Source: Lepidostoma basale (lineage: Eukaryota; Arthropoda; Insecta; Trichoptera; Lepidostomatidae). Taken from it: a stretch of DNA of 64,000 bases. The stretch lies in the NCBI GenBank assembly GCA_022606425.2, contig JAHDVF020000050.1, forward strand, positions 186,001 through 250,000, given 5' to 3'. Below are positions 10,561-22,172 of the stretch, piece by piece (position 1 is the first letter of the stretch; the number at the start of each line of letters is the position of its first letter). The position numbers and the translations under genes were made by a program. The notes beneath the pieces were generated by a model that searched no databases, was not told the DNA's origin, and worked only from the letters and a program-made list of their open reading frames with translations.

Positions 10561-11197
10561 TAACTAACTAACCATCACGCCATCTCCCCGAAGGGGGAAG
10601 GCAGAAAGAATGGACTGCCACACTTTTCTTTCTTGACATTTCTCTTGCTTCCTCAACATTCATACATCGTGTCATGCACGCGCCTCGATTTCTCTGACTC
10701 CTCACATGGCCGACATTCAATATTTGATTTATTTGATCGTGCCACGTTTTCCTTGGTCTTCCTCTATTTCTGGTTCCATTTACATCGTTAACATATATTT
10801 TTTTTACCATTCTTTCTTCATTCATGATCCTTTCATTATTTTGTTCATATCACCATCATTCGCACCGCATTCACTTCTTATATTTTCATTCGACACTCTA
10901 TCATACACAAAGTATCCACACATTCGTCTAAGAGATCTCATTTCTACTGCATTTATTCTACTTTCATCCTTCTTTTGCCAGTTCCATGCTTCGCTTCCAT
11001 ATATAAGGGTCGGTAGAAGAACACCATCTAGCTTTTTTGGATAGGTTTAGGTTTGCGATGACAACTTTAAGTGCACCATTCACTTTGTTGCCTGTCCCAA
11101 CCCTTCTTTCAATATCCCTCTCCACTCGCTCATCTCTTGTGAACATACTACCTAAATACACGAACTCATCTACTTGCTCCAAATTTTCACCAGTTAC
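10561..11197 (-). mobile_element. A1 RTE-like LINE 3' copy with 9-bp TSD
   Basis: Minus-strand codons run LEQVDEFVYLGSMFTRDERV to the KTWHDQINQILNVGHV and CMTRCMNVEEAR end, with frameshifts, then a short (TTAG)n tail at 10561-10573. AAAACTTCG flanks it at 10552-10560 and 11198-11206. It is 5'-truncated and lies inside a foldback repeat. Confidence 0.8.
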
Positions 11198-11639
11198 AAA
11201 ACTTCGTTTTATTGAATTTATTATTTTATAGAAGTGTTAGTGCTTTGTTTTTTTAAACAATTGTACTACAAATATGACGATGGACTTGATAAGTATTAAA
11301 GTTTATTGTATTTAAAAAATTAATCCGACTATTATCGCTAAAGTTGTATAATTATACAATTATGATAATACATATTACTCAGTATAGATCAAATATATGA
11401 TACATGATTATATGTTTACATAAACTTTATGTTCATTGATAAAAAATATTATCTGGCGTATTATCTTCAACATAGGGAACATTTCTTATATTTTTATCAT
11501 TATTTAAAATATATTGTTACTCAGAACCGTATGTAACAGTAAAATTATGGACACTCCTAAAAAAAAAAGCACGTGTTTTTTTTAATGTACGTTCGTATAT
11601 TGTGTGGTCACCGCATTTAAAATCAACATACTACATGAA

Positions 11640-12118
11640 AGCGAATGTATGGAAGCGAAGCATGGAACTGGCAAAAGAAGGATGAAAGTAGAATAAATGC
11701 AGTAGAAATGAGATCTCTTAGACGAATGTGTGGATACTCTGTGTATGATATAGTGTCGAATGAAAATATAAGAAGCGAATGCGGTGCGAATGATGGTGTA
11801 CATGAACAAAATAATGAAAGGATCATTAAGACGGTTTGGACATATGGAAAGAATGAATGAAGAAAGAATGGTAAAAAAATTATATGTTAATGATGTAAAT
11901 GGAACCAGAAATAGAGGAAGACCGAGGAAAACGTAGCACGATCAAGTAAATCAAATATTGAATGTCGGCCATGTGAGGAGTCAGAGAAATCGACGCGCGT
12001 GCATGACACGATGTATGAATGTTGAGGAAGCGAGAGAAATATGTCAGGAAAGAAAAGTGTGGCAGTCCATTCTTTCTGCCTACCCCTTCGGGGAGACGGC
12101 GTGATGGTTAGTAAGTTC
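11640..12118 (+). mobile_element. A1 RTE-like LINE 3' copy
   Basis: Codes for YGSEAWNWQKKDESRINAVE and the cysteine-rich end with frameshifts, closing with CTTCGGGGAGACGGCGTGAT and a short decayed TTAG tail. The preceding 11215-11580 stretch is AT-rich with no recognisable feature. Confidence 0.8.
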
Positions 12119-12586
12119 GTTAGTTTTTACTACATAAATGCGAATTTTTCACAACTTTGATTATTATCACAAGATGCATTAGTAATTAGTGAAAATCGTT
12201 AAAACTTAGGATGACCACGTGTTATCACCATTAATATGATATTTAAAAATTTTTACAATATATTTCACAGTTTAATATTTTTTTATCCAATGTACGTTTT
12301 TAATATATTTTTATAGCTTTTTTATATCTATCAATCGAATAATATTCAATTTCTGATTCGGCTTGTTAAGTTTCTTTTTACGTAATAAATGGTTCCTTGA
12401 TGTTTCAACGGTATTTTTTGTTTCAATTATTTATTATTATAGTCACCATAAACTTCTTGCTTTGCTTCATTCATAAATAAAACTTCACGTCAGTTCCGCA
12501 TAGACAGGTCTAGGAAATGCAATAGCGAAACTGACGAAAGGGTGCCACTGCGTTCTATAACAGTTTCGGATGTGTGGCGGGTTTCT

Positions 12587-13083
12587 TCAAATCAAATCAA
12601 ATCAGTTTGCTATCACAACAGACATTACAAACAGCATACATGTTTAAGGCATCTATTGAGTACATGTAAAATATTATAACCAACTAACTAACCATTACGA
12701 CGTCTCCCCGAAAGGGTAGGCGGAAAGAATGGATTGCCACACTTTAACCGATGCGGCACTCCATCCTTCTCTTTTCGCCCTCGCGAAAGACGCACTGTGA
12801 TGGGTTGCTAACGTCATTGCTACCAATAGACATCTCCAGAGCACAATTAGTAACTAAAACGTTCACAAAAAAAATCTAAAATAAATCTTTTCGATGGTGC
12901 ACATGTTGATGACAGCTGGACGATCCGGACTTTTGTATTGAATTAAATTTATTATTATTCCACGTATCCAAATATTATATATGTACGATTTAATTAATTT
13001 CGACATTAAGAAGACAAGATACTCTTAAAGTCAAGAGTATTTGTCTTCTTAACGTACTTTTAATAATATGAAAGACTTCTTAT
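12587..13083 (-). mobile_element. J-family LINE relic, interrupted by an S element
   Basis: The tail side (12587-12660) starts with (ATCAA)n and matches the J 3' UTR; the second part (13005-13083) matches the J coding end (AAGACAAGATACT, AACGTACTTT, ATGAAAGAC). The gap holds an S element plus AT-rich sequence. Confidence 0.6.
12662..12838 (-). mobile_element. S-family SINE-like element
   Basis: The minus strand reads from TTGGTAGCAATGACG, via CGAAAAGAGAAGGATGG and GTGTGGCAATCCATTC, to the LINE A end and (TTAG)n at 12662-12675. Inserted within a J LINE relic, the reverse of the nesting seen at 9549. Confidence 0.75.
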
Positions 13084-13494
13084 AAGTTTCCGGCTCCTAA
13101 GGTTTATTATCAAATAAAACAAATCCGCAAGTAGTTATCTTCTGATCACTGAAATCTAAATAAATTTGTTTATCTTTTAAATCTGCAATCCGTAACGAAA
13201 GATGCGATGCGATTAATTTTTAAAGCATCAAATTCCCTCTTGTAACATGAATGCTCTACCGACTTCACTTTGCTAAAGTTTCATTAGGGAATACAGTATA
13301 AATTGTAATTACTCGTTCACAAAGCACTACGTGGTCGAACACCCCATTACCTCACAGACCATTGCAAGTTCGTCGACCTGAAACCCTTGGTATATAATAT
13401 AGAATGAATTTTTAAATAAACTCTTTGTTGTAAGGCGCCCAGAACACTCAAAATCGCAAATCGTCCCTTCGTCATGGCGGGACTGACAACATGG

Positions 13495-13960
13495 GACACA
13501 ATCTTCTTCTTTTTCTTCTTCCTCAGCCTATTCCTCCATTCGCTTCCATGTCACTCTGTCCTGTGCAGACTGCTTCCAGGTTATTCCGACGTGTCGGTTC
13601 AGATCTCCTTCCACCATAGTTGTGGTCGCCCTGCACTTCTCTTCGCTGTCCACGGTCTTCATCTTTTCATCTGAGCTTCTGGCTACGTGACCTGCCCATT
13701 GCCATTTTAGAGTCGCCACCCGGTGGATGATGTCAGTGACCTTTGTTTTTTCTCTCACGGTATCGTTTCTGTCTATTAGGCTTATTCCTAACATGGCTCT
13801 TTCTATGGTTCTTTGGGTCATTAGTAGTTTCTCGGCACTTTGTTTGGAGAATGTAACAGTTTCAAGACCATAAGTACCAACTGGCAGAACGCAGGCTCGA
13901 TAGACTTTTCGTTTCGGGTTGATCGGTTTTTAAGGATGTAACTCATGTTTCCGAAAGCTG
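13495..13960 (-). mobile_element. F-family RTE-like LINE 3' fragment
   Basis: A 97-residue open frame on the minus strand (MTQRTIERAMLGISLIDRND, then [15 protein letters not shown] and [13 protein letters not shown]) is the C-terminal region downstream of reverse transcriptase in RTE-like elements. The (GAA)n-type tail is at 13500-13525. Confidence 0.75.
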
Positions 13961-14024
13961 CCCAGCTTAGTCCAATTTTTGCGTTGATGACGTGGCACAC
14001 AATACACTATTTTTAAAAGTCAAT

Positions 14025-14410
14025 TACTTCTTCTTCTTAACCATATTATGTAGTCTTCAGCCGTCCACCCTTGGACGTAGGCCTCCTCTCGTATTTTCTA
14101 CTCCCTTCTATCCTGTGCGATCCGCATCCAGGCACTTCCCGCAATCATCCGGATATCGTCGCACCAACGCAACTGTGGGCACCCAACTCCACGCTTTGCC
14201 GTTCTCGGGCACCAGTACACCAGTTGCCTTGTCCACTTTTTATCTGAGCACGAGCGACGCTACTTTAGGGTTGCGGCCAATTTGATGACGTCAGAGACTT
14301 TTGTTCTGTCTCGTATGTCCTTATTCCTGACTCTGTCCCGCAAGCTAATACCCAACACGTCTCCATCCATTGCTATCTGTGTGACTCTCAGCTTGTTTGC
14401 ACTTTTTGCG
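14025..14410 (-). mobile_element. F-related RTE-like LINE 3' fragment
   Basis: Minus-strand debris of the RDRIRNKD- and WARTGH-type C-terminal region, with a (GAA)n tail at 14025-14037. It abuts the preceding F copy. Confidence 0.55.
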
Positions 14411-14429
14411 GGATTATAAGCAATTTTTA

Positions 14430-15125
14430 TAATTAGGAAATTGAAAAACTTCGTTTAAATCCACTATTTAATAAAAAATAATAAAAATATTAATAGTCTT
14501 TATTTCATGATTTAATTGTATCTCAGTAGAGACGAAGATGCAAATTGGAAACTGAATATGGTTGATCAAGGTGTTTACAGGACTTATGACCTGTCATTGG
14601 TTGGGTTAAGTGCACACTTTATGTAATTACAACATTCCCCATTCCACCTTTCTTATGTCCATGTCTGACAATTTTTTGGAAGTTGTATATATGTTAAAGT
14701 CCAACGCCAGAATTCACATGTCAGTTTCAATGCGCCATCTATGAAGATTTTGATTATATATGTTAATCTTTAAAATTAATCTATATAATCTACATACTAA
14801 CGCCATCTATGAAGATTTATGTTTATTAAGCACTAGGCAGAACATCTTAGTTTTTATTATATTTTTACACCTGAAGATGTATCCTCCGAAACATGTCGTG
14901 TTTTTAAATATTTTTTTATTAAATAGTGGATTAAACAAAGTTTTTCAATTTCCTAAGTATATTACTATGGAATACCACAGTGTTAGGGTGCCTGTCCACC
15001 GGAGCCGAGCTAGGTTGCGGAGCGGTGTGCGAGGAAAAAATCCACCAATAGAATTGCATAAAATCTCCGCTCCGCAACCTAACTACGCTCCGGTGGACAG
15101 GCACCCTTAATATGCCTTAGCGTTC
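14430..15125. repeat. Inverted-repeat element (foldback) carrying two inner repeats
   Basis: The left end (14430-14478, minus orientation) and right end (14905-14965) share TTAAATAGTGGATT and AGTTTTTCAATTTCCTAA in opposite orientation. The right arm carries CTGAAGATG, a short gap and GAAACATGTC at 14888-14897. Between lies half of the palindrome family of 40597-40820 (14512-14625). Confidence 0.65.
14986..15106. mobile_element. 121-bp PIF/Harbinger-like MITE
   Basis: Terminal inverted repeats of about 43 bp start GGGTGCCTGTCCACCGGAGC. TTA flanks both ends (14983-14985, 15107-15109). The repeat copy at 15530-15560 holds the same flanks with a single TTA and no insert, which confirms a 3-bp TTA duplication as used by PIF/Harbinger. 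Confidence 0.85.
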
Positions 15126-15370
15126 TTCTTCTTTCTGTGTCCTGTCAGGTCTCACCAACGTTGACTATCACCTTCATAGTGATGACCTGGGGAAAAATAT
15201 CCAGAGTGGTATCCTCTTGCCTTCTCTGGAAGATTTTCTGTCGGGGTTACCTTCCCTTAGTTGGGTGTATCCAGTTTTATGGCGCTGAAAGCTCGCCAAT
15301 CGTCCTCTCTCTATCTGCTATGGCACTAAGTAATATGTGCCACATTGCCTGGGGTTCGCGGGGTCTTTAA
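15126..15370 (-). mobile_element. E-related RTE-like LINE 3' fragment
   Basis: Starts with a (GAA)n-type tail, then the complement of a GACAGGACACAG-like end as in family E copies at 30260 and 63165. Coding is decayed. Confidence 0.45.
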
Positions 15371-15419
15371 AATACCTCTCGTGGACGCTAGAGAGTTGGA
15401 GTTGATAGTAGTGTTGCTG

Positions 15420-15600
15420 TTGTAAATACAACGTAGCGTTCAATAAGTTAAATTATTTTTTAATAATTTATATTAAATAGTGGATTGAACAAAGTTTTTC
15501 AATTTCCTAAGTATACAAGTATAACTATGGAATTTCACAGTGTTAATGCCTTATCGTTCAATAAGTTAAACTATTTTTAAAAGTCAAATACAACGAAGGA
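15420..15600 (+). repeat. Second copy of the 14905-15125 repeat (empty MITE site)
   Basis: Shares TTAAATAGTGGATTGAACAA, the TTTTTCAATTTCCTAAGTAT stretch and CACAGTGTTAATGCC with 14917-15120, but lacks the Harbinger-like insert. The following 15600-15955 stretch shows no feature beyond a GGGC-rich inverted repeat near 15640. Confidence 0.7.
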
Positions 15601-15954
15601 GATTTCGGGACCTCTATTGATGCTTTAGTCGTCAATAAGGGCTTCATGGCGAGCGCCCTTGAAGCGACTATAGCGCTATACAAATTATCATTAATACATT
15701 ATATTATATACACGCGTATCATATTAAAGTTATGACAACTCAGGTTGAGTAGTAAATAGATACATCTTGTCACAGCCATTATTCCTAATATCTGTAGTCA
15801 TTAACCTTCATATCGCTGGCATTTATTGCCTAGGTTCACTCGGAAGGCGTATTACAGTGTAATTTGAATATGTTTGGTATCATTGAAATATACAGTTCCT
15901 AGGGCGTCGAACAGATGTGTGTGAATATTATATGATACAATACAAATGATTTAT

Positions 15955-16690
15955 TTATTAAGGGTAACATACAGCGAATTTATAATATAATAATAATAAA
16001 TTGGAAAATAAACATGGCCATGTGAGGAGTCAGAAATCGACGCGCGTGCATGACACGATGTATGAATGTTGAGGAATCAAGAGAAATATGTCAGGAAAGA
16101 AAAGTGTGGCAGTCCATTGTTTCTGCCTACCCCTTCGGAGAGACGGCGTGATGGTTAGTTAGTTAGTTAGTTATAATAATAAATTGGATAATTTATAGAG
16201 CGCATTTTTATGAATTACCCATCTCAAGGGCGGTGTAGAAAAATGGTCCGTTATATGAACTAGTTAAAAAAAATAAAAATAAACATTTAGTGTGAGGGCT
16301 GCACCTGACGTAGTCGATCAGCCCTTCCTTCAGGGAATGATAATTTGAAAATGTGCGTTTTGAGTCTAGATCTAAACTATGAGTGATTATCTATGAACTT
16401 GTTTGCTGGTAGATTGTTCCAGGCTGAAGGCCGGCTACCGCGAAGGCTCGGTCTCCAAAGTTTGTGCTAGGACAGCGTTTTGGCACAGTCAATCTACCGA
16501 TCGCAGAAGACTTAGCTGTTAGCAATGTAGACTCTCTGGCATTCAGATTCTCGTTGATGCAGAGTTCAGATATATAAGCTGGTGCCGGCTGAGGAGTTTC
16601 CTCAGCTATAAGGCAAGGATGAATGGAAATGGAAAAGCAATGGGAAACTGCCACATTAAAAAAACCCAAATGGCAACTCAAGAACCAGCA
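15955..16690 (-). mobile_element. K-family CR1/jockey-like LINE 3' end, interrupted by A1
   Basis: The minus strand encodes CPSTNFGDRAFAVAG and, after a +1 frameshift, a WNNLPAN ending. This GDR(S/A)F(S/A)V(A)GP-WN-LP signature closes many CR1/L2-like ORF2 proteins. The tail is an (ATA/TAAT)-rich run at 15980-16000. A second 3' end of K is at 49739-49830. Confidence 0.75.
16006..16172 (+). mobile_element. A1 LINE, very short copy, 16-bp TSD
   Basis: Only the last ~165 bp of A1 (GGCCATGTGAGGAGTC to CGGCGTGATGG and (TTAG)4). ATAATAATAAATTGGA flanks it exactly at 15990-16005 and 16173-16188. Inserted in the K element tail. Confidence 0.9.
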
Positions 16691-17480
16691 ATGATGATAA
16701 TGAACTTAGCTGCAAACCAATCGCTAGAATGGAAACTAAAAAGATAAAAAAATAAAATAAAAACGATAATTTTAGTAAAAATGACTAATATTCTTGACCT
16801 TAACAACAGCAAGGGTAATAATAAAGAAACAAATGAAGAAATAAAAAATGCCACCTCTCTGACTTTTTTCTCTCTCTTTATAAGAGAAGTCAGCCGTGAT
16901 CTTCTTGTCAAATCTTAATGTCATGTGTAAATAACCTGTGTAATATTATCTTATGCTTGTGTGTACCCAGCTGTGACTAAGACTGCCATTGTTTATTCTG
17001 TTTTAACAATAATATTATTTGAATTGTAAATGCAGCCGCACGAAATTATTTCGCTATGCCAATATTTCATCCGCGTCTCGGCAAACATTTATGCATCAAT
17101 TATGTCAGCCGGGCAATTTGGTGTTTTCGTCTACACAACACTAGAGATTAGGTACTTTTTTAGGTACCTATCTACATAATGACACAGGCTGCATTTTTCA
17201 AATTTTAGAATGTTTCACTGTGCATTTTTGTACTATAAAAAGAAGAACAATCCCACGTAAAACAGCTTTCATTTTAGCTGAGTCGTTCGTTGCTCATTTT
17301 AAATTCGTATTAATTGCACGTGTATTCTGGGTCTGTTACGTACGGTTTTGTTTAAGCAGTATACGAGTGAATCGATAGGAGAACGTGTTTTGAAATATAT
17401 GAATCAGAAAATTCAAATAAAATAAAATAAATGTATACAAAAAATATTGTAATACATAAATTAGATGTTAATTGAATTTG
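16690..17480. other. Low-repeat intronic stretch with a GC-richer block
   Basis: No LINE, MITE or gene recognised. 17030-17160 is richer in CpG (GCAGCCGCACG, CATCCGCGTCTCGGC) than its surroundings and is a candidate conserved non-coding element. ORFs here are low-complexity. Confidence 0.4.
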
Positions 17481-17489
17481 TATATAAGT

Positions 17490-17785
17490 GTCCTAACATA
17501 CATCGTGTAATGCACGTACGTCGATTTCTCCGACTCCTCACGTGGTCGACATATAATATTTGATTGTGCCACGTTTTCTGGGTCTTCATCTATTTCTTGT
17601 TCCGTTTACATCGTTAATATATATTTTTTGAAGAAAACATGGCATGAAAATTAATCTAATTTTAAATGTTGGTCATGTTAGAAGTCGGAAGAATCGACGT
17701 GCGTGTATGGCTCGTTATATGAATGTGGAAGAAGCTAGACAGATGTGTCAAGATAGAGTGGTTTGGCGGTCCATTCTCACTACTT
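17490..17785. mobile_element. A-family LINE fragments in inverted arrangement
   Basis: 17490-17635 is minus orientation (complement of the GRPRKTWHDQ and CMN region); 17640-17785 is plus orientation covering the same region, of A2 type. Such back-to-back halves fit 5' inversion during target-primed reverse transcription, or two independent insertions. Confidence 0.6.
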
Positions 17786-18535
17786 ATGATGAATGTTAAA
17801 AAGTCCAATTTTTGAAAAAGTAGAAATCATGACAGTCTGAAACATTAGCGTGAATGGTGAAAATTTGGAGCAAGTAGATGAGTTTATGTATTTAGGAAGT
17901 ATGTTTACAAAAGATGGGCGAGTGGAGAGGGATATTGAAAGAAAGGTTGGGGCAGGCAACAAAGTGAATGGTGTACTTAAAGTTGTCATCGCAAACAAAA
18001 ACATACCTAAAAAAGCTAGAATGGCAGTACACAATGGTGTTCTTCTACCGAACTTTATGTATGGAAGCGAAGCATGGAACTGGCAAAAGAAGGAAGAAAG
18101 TAGAATAAATGCAGTAGAAATGAGATCTCTTAGACGAATGTGTAAATACTCTATGTATGATAGAGTGTCGAATGAAAATATAAGAAGTGAATGCGGTGCG
18201 AATAATGGTGTTGTGAACAAAATAATGAAAGGATCATTAAGATGGTTTGGACATATGGAAAGAATGAATGAAGAGAGAATGGTAAAAAATTATATGTTAA
18301 CGATGTAAATGGAACTAGAAATAGAGGAAGACCGAGGAAAACGTGACACGATCAAATAAATGAAATATTGAATGTCGGCCACGTGAGGAGTCAGAGAAAT
18401 CCACGCGCATGTATGACACGATGTATGAATGTTGAGGAAGCGAGAAAAATATGTCAGGAAAGAAAAGTATGGCAGTCCATTCTTTCTGCCTACCCCTTCG
18501 GAGAGACGGCGTGATGTTTAGTTAGTGAGTTAGTT
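17786..18535 (+). mobile_element. A1 RTE-like LINE 3' copy with a 152-residue open frame
   Basis: The open frame 17850-18308 begins MNGENLEQVDEFMYLGSMFT and runs through YGSEAWNWQKKEESRINAVE to MERMNEERMVKN, then frameshifts. The remaining C-terminal codons, CTTCGGAGAGACGGCGTGAT and (TTAG)n follow. It corresponds to the region after the reverse transcriptase palm. Confidence 0.85.
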
Positions 18536-18539
18536 AATC

Positions 18540-19300
18540 ACCATGCGCTGAGTGTCATGCACGCACGTCGTTTTCTCCGGCTCTTATCGTTGCGAAATTT
18601 TATACCTGATTTGACCGCGGAAAAAGTTGCCCGGATGTAAACTTTACTTAATAAAATGACATTTAAAAAAATATTTGACTTTATTTTGATAACAATCTAG
18701 TTAGAGTGTATCCCCTGGGTACTGTGCTTTATGGTTACTCTATCTTCCATCTCTCTCGATCACTTGGTCCTCTATCTCCATTAGCGACGCGTCGACTCCA
18801 TCAGGATACATTGCTAAATAATTGTCTGTATCCATTTTCAGGCAACAAATTAATTAAGCACTGCTTATTGGATATGTTTCAGTACATAATACACCTTTAT
18901 CAAATATCACGGAGGGGAGTATTTGTACCTTTTTGTAAGATGTGCTTTGAAGCCTTTTAGAGTCGTAAGATGTCTGATAATAGGGTGACTGCGCCTATGT
19001 GAAGATCGGGCAAGTGTCTCCGGTAACCAAAGTCGTCGGACAACTTCAAATACTTGAACGTATTGAATTAAATTTTAATGTAGGGTTATTCTGTAAGGTG
19101 TGTAAAAGCGAAATATTGATGTTCCGGTATTTTACTCTTTCTCTGTTGTCATGCAAAATTTGCGATTAATTTCGTTCAACTTAATGTTCAGTTTCCAGTT
19201 TACGTCTTCGTCTCTATTGAGATACAATTAAAATTAGTGTATCTGTTTCTCGCCAATATCTAGTAGGTACCAATTAGATGTATCGATGATTGTAATAGGA
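18540..19300. other. Intronic stretch with repeat scraps
   Basis: 18540-18590 is a decayed minus-strand A scrap. 19180-19235 matches the outer arm of the 40597-40820 palindrome (CAGTTTCCAGTTT, then CGTCTCTATTGAGATACAAT). The 84-residue ORF at 18706-18960 has no recognisable domain. Confidence 0.4.
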
Positions 19301-19539
19301 GTTTTAGTACCAGCCCTCGTATGTGGATGTGAAGCATGGAACTAGCAGAGGAAGCAGAATAAATGCGGTAGAGATTTTAATTTCAATTTATTTAAAAATA
19401 CAAAAAAAAACTATTTTAAACACAAAGAAGATACTATTGTGAAACTTTAAAAATACAAATAAACATAAACACAAAAAACGCACGATAATTAAACATTTAC
19501 GAAAAATTAAGTAAAAAAAAAAATAAGAAGAACAAGACA

Positions 19540-19712
19540 AGCAAATATCAATTTTTAATTATATAAGAGATGGATGCTTTCTGATGGTAGCCTCACTATC
19601 GTGGAAGATGTCCACATTCGAAGAGATGCGGTTTAGAAGGATTACTGCCCTGCCCACGGGCATTACCTTAGGTAGATTGGTTCTACACAGTGGCAGGTGA
19701 AATAATCTATGT
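19540..19712 (-). mobile_element. J-type LINE C-terminal fragment (third subfamily)
   Basis: Minus-strand codons CRTNLPKVMPVGRAVILLNR and SSNVDIFHDSEATIRK match the J end in order (RTN, P-GRA, LLN, IDVFH, E) with different wording, so it is a separate old subfamily. Confidence 0.65.
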
Positions 19713-19844
19713 AGATGAGATCCCTTAGGCGTATGTGTGGTAAAATGATGCACGACAATTTTTTAATGCTGGTACCACTGCGTTGGTTTGGAACCACATG
19801 TAACGTATGGATGGAGAAAAAATGATGAATAAATTATAATTTAA

Positions 19845-20190
19845 CTGCCACACTTTTCTTTCCTGCCATATTTCTTTCGCTTCCTCAACATTCATACATC
19901 GTGTCATGCACGCGCGTCGATTTCTCTGACTCCTCATGTGGTCAACATTCAATATTTGATTAATTTGATCTGCCACTTTTCCTCGGTCTTCCTCTATTTC
20001 TAGTTCCATTTACATTGATAAAATAAACTTTTTTTACCATTCTTTCTTCATTCATTCTTTCCATGTGTCCAAACCATCTTAATGATCCTTTCATTATTTT
20101 GTTCAAAACACCATCATTCGCACCGCATTCACTTATTATATTTTCATTCGACACTCTATCATACACAGAGTATCCACACTTTCGTCTAAG
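19845..20190 (-). mobile_element. A1 RTE-like LINE 3' fragment
   Basis: Minus strand: YDRVSNENI, then GSLRWFGHMERMNEERMVKK and the RSQRNRRACMTRCMNVEEAK end, with small deletions. No (TTAG) tail is present at 19845. Confidence 0.75.
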
Positions 20191-20224
20191 ATTATTATTT
20201 TGTTCATAACACTCTCAATCGCAC

Positions 20225-20458
20225 CACATTCATTAGGAATAGAGGAAGACCGAGGAAAACGTGGTACGATAAAATAAATCAAATATTGAATGTCGATCAC
20301 GTGAGGAGTCGGAAAAATCGATGAGCTTGCATGTTACGATGTATAAATGTAGAGGAAACTAGAGAGGTTTCTCAGGACAAAGCAGTATGGCGGTCCATCC
20401 TCTCTGGCTACCCTCAGGGGAAACGGTGTGATGGTCAGTTAGTTAGTTGGTTAAAAGA
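20225..20458 (+). mobile_element. A-family RTE-like LINE 3' fragment
   Basis: RNRGRPRKTWYDKINQILNV through CYDV(+)NVEET and WRSILSGYPQGKRCDG-type codons, then GTCAGTTAGTTAG. Abuts the preceding inverted A1 fragment at 20195-20225. Confidence 0.7.
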
Positions 20459-20884
20459 TTAAAATAATAACTTATTTCGCCCAAAAATTCACTTACGACT
20501 TCGTGGCTCTCATTTCACAGCAAGGAAGGATAGCTAACCCTTGCTGTTTTGTTCATGTCATTATTTGTATATCTAAATTTAACATCAAGCGGAGTTTATT
20601 AATAATGTCAATTAATATTATTATATATTGTTAAACCATAATCACGAATCTATTGTTCTTTTATATGAAAATACACGATCTTCTACCTCTAATATAATCC
20701 ATTGTCATCGCAAATCTATTGTATATTACACATAGCGAAAATCCTTGAAATGCGTAACGTGTTTGATAGAATATCAAAAGATAAAATATAGTATTATATA
20801 AGGAATGAAAATTAGAACAAAAGGCCTGAGTAAAGTTAAGAAAGTCTCACTAATTTATTGTTTCTTAAACAATTATGTAAATCT

Positions 20885-21072
20885 CCGTACTAAATAATTA
20901 ATACGAATGAAAACGTCTGTTTTCTAGAATTTTTATTATATTTTATATGAATGACGTGTTTATCTTCTCAAAATCATTATCAACACATTTGATAATGCCT
21001 TAGACAAGATACGTGTCATTTGCATAAAATATAATAAAACTTCTAGAAAACATACGTTTTCATTCGTTGAGC
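20885..21072. repeat. Foldback element (AAAACGTCTGTTTTCTAGAA arm family)
   Basis: Left arm AATACGAATGAAAACGTCTG, TCTAGAA and TTTTATATGAATGAC; the right arm is its complement, GTCATTTGCATAAAATATAA to TTTTCATTCG. Between the arms is a GATAATGCCTTAGACAAG hairpin. Same family as 45391-45620 and 41430-41575. Nothing else seen in 20460-20885. Confidence 0.8.
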
Positions 21073-21114
21073 ACGTTGCTTAAAAACTGAGTCAGTCATT
21101 TCTGCGACAGAGTT

Positions 21115-21320
21115 AAAAAATTTGTATCCGAAAAACACCCGTAAAAGACGAACCAGCCGCCCGATTACCATGAAATCTTCACTACGACTGAGTGGAAGGA
21201 CCTAACTAACCAGGCGCACGCCAGTCATGCAGTGTTGCCGGTTCGCACGTCGCAACTAAATTCTCGGAAGTTAATTGCCACACCTCGTATATGAGAAAAG
21301 TGCACGGAGGAAGAATAGTT
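21115..21320. mobile_element. Possible mariner remnant
   Basis: CAGTGTTGCCGG(T/A)TCGCACGT at 21230-21250 is nearly identical to a stretch of the mariner derivative at 36680-36710, and CCTCGTATA near 21290 resembles its terminal CCCTCGTA. The rest is too decayed to place. Confidence 0.35.
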
Positions 21321-21439
21321 AAAAAGTTGTATGCAAGCAATTTGAATAGAAAAATAAGTCGAGGAAATTCATAGAAAACATAGAATTAAAAATTAATCAA
21401 TAACGTTGAGTACATTTATTAACCACATATTAAAGTCTC

Positions 21440-21900
21440 TTTCAACCATAAAAAAACTGAAACTGGCAGAAGAAGGATGAGAGCAGAATAAATGCAGTTG
21501 TGATGAGGTCCATAAAACGTATGTGTGGTAGAACAATATACGACAGAATCTCAAATGCTGATATAAGAAAGGAATGTAGTTGGAAAAATATATTATGAAC
21601 AAAATTATGAATGTTCGCTGAGTTGGGTCGGATATATGGAGCGCATGGATGGAGAAAGAATGGTTAAGAAAGTATACGTTAATGATGTAAATGGAGTACG
21701 GAGTCGAGGCAGACCGAGAAAAACATGGCATGACCATATTAATCAAATTTTAAAGGTTGTCGTGTTAGAAGTCGGAAGAATCGACGTGCGTGTATGACTC
21801 GCTGAATGAATGTGGAGGAATCTAGAGAGGTGTGCCAGGATACAGTAGTGTTGCGGTCAATTCTCTCTGCCTACCCCTACGGTGAAACGGCGTGATGGTT
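21440..21900 (+). mobile_element. A2 RTE-like LINE 3' fragment
   Basis: Legible codons in shifting frames: KLAEEG-like, SIKRMCGRTIYDRISNADIR, KVYVNDVNGVRSRGRPRKTW, then the NVEESREVCQD end and GGTGAAACGGCGTGATGG. No (TTAG)n; it runs directly into a J2 fragment. Confidence 0.7.
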
Positions 21901-22172
21901 GTGCCGGTAGGTAGAGCAATATGTTTGCTAAATCGTATCACCTCGGAATTTGGCGTATTTTGTGATAGTCTGGCTCACCTGAGGGAAACACTGTCCTTAT
22001 TATAATTGTATATTCATTTTGTTAATTTGTCATGTAACTTATGTTTCTCGCTCTTTTTATTATTTTATTATGTTTAACTTATTATTGTGTATCTCTAACT
22101 TGTATCCTTATGTATTGGGAAATAATTCTGTAATGCTTAGGATATATTTAAATAAATAAATGAAATGAAATG
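21901..22172 (+). mobile_element. J2-family LINE 3' fragment
   Basis: GTGCCGGTAGGTAGAGCAAT encodes the VPVGRA block, followed by a 3' UTR (CTGTCCTTATTATAATTGTA and on) and an (AAAT)n/(GAAAT)n tail at 22150-22170. The same element in reverse is at 49385-49738. Confidence 0.7.

Noticed and set aside
12491..12535. Hairpin GTCAGTTCCGC ... GCGAAACTGAC as another foldback element
   Set aside because: Only about 10 bp of pairing and no second copy in the window; within chance expectation.
18706..18960. 84-residue plus-strand ORF
   Set aside because: No recognisable motif; length is within what chance allows in this window.
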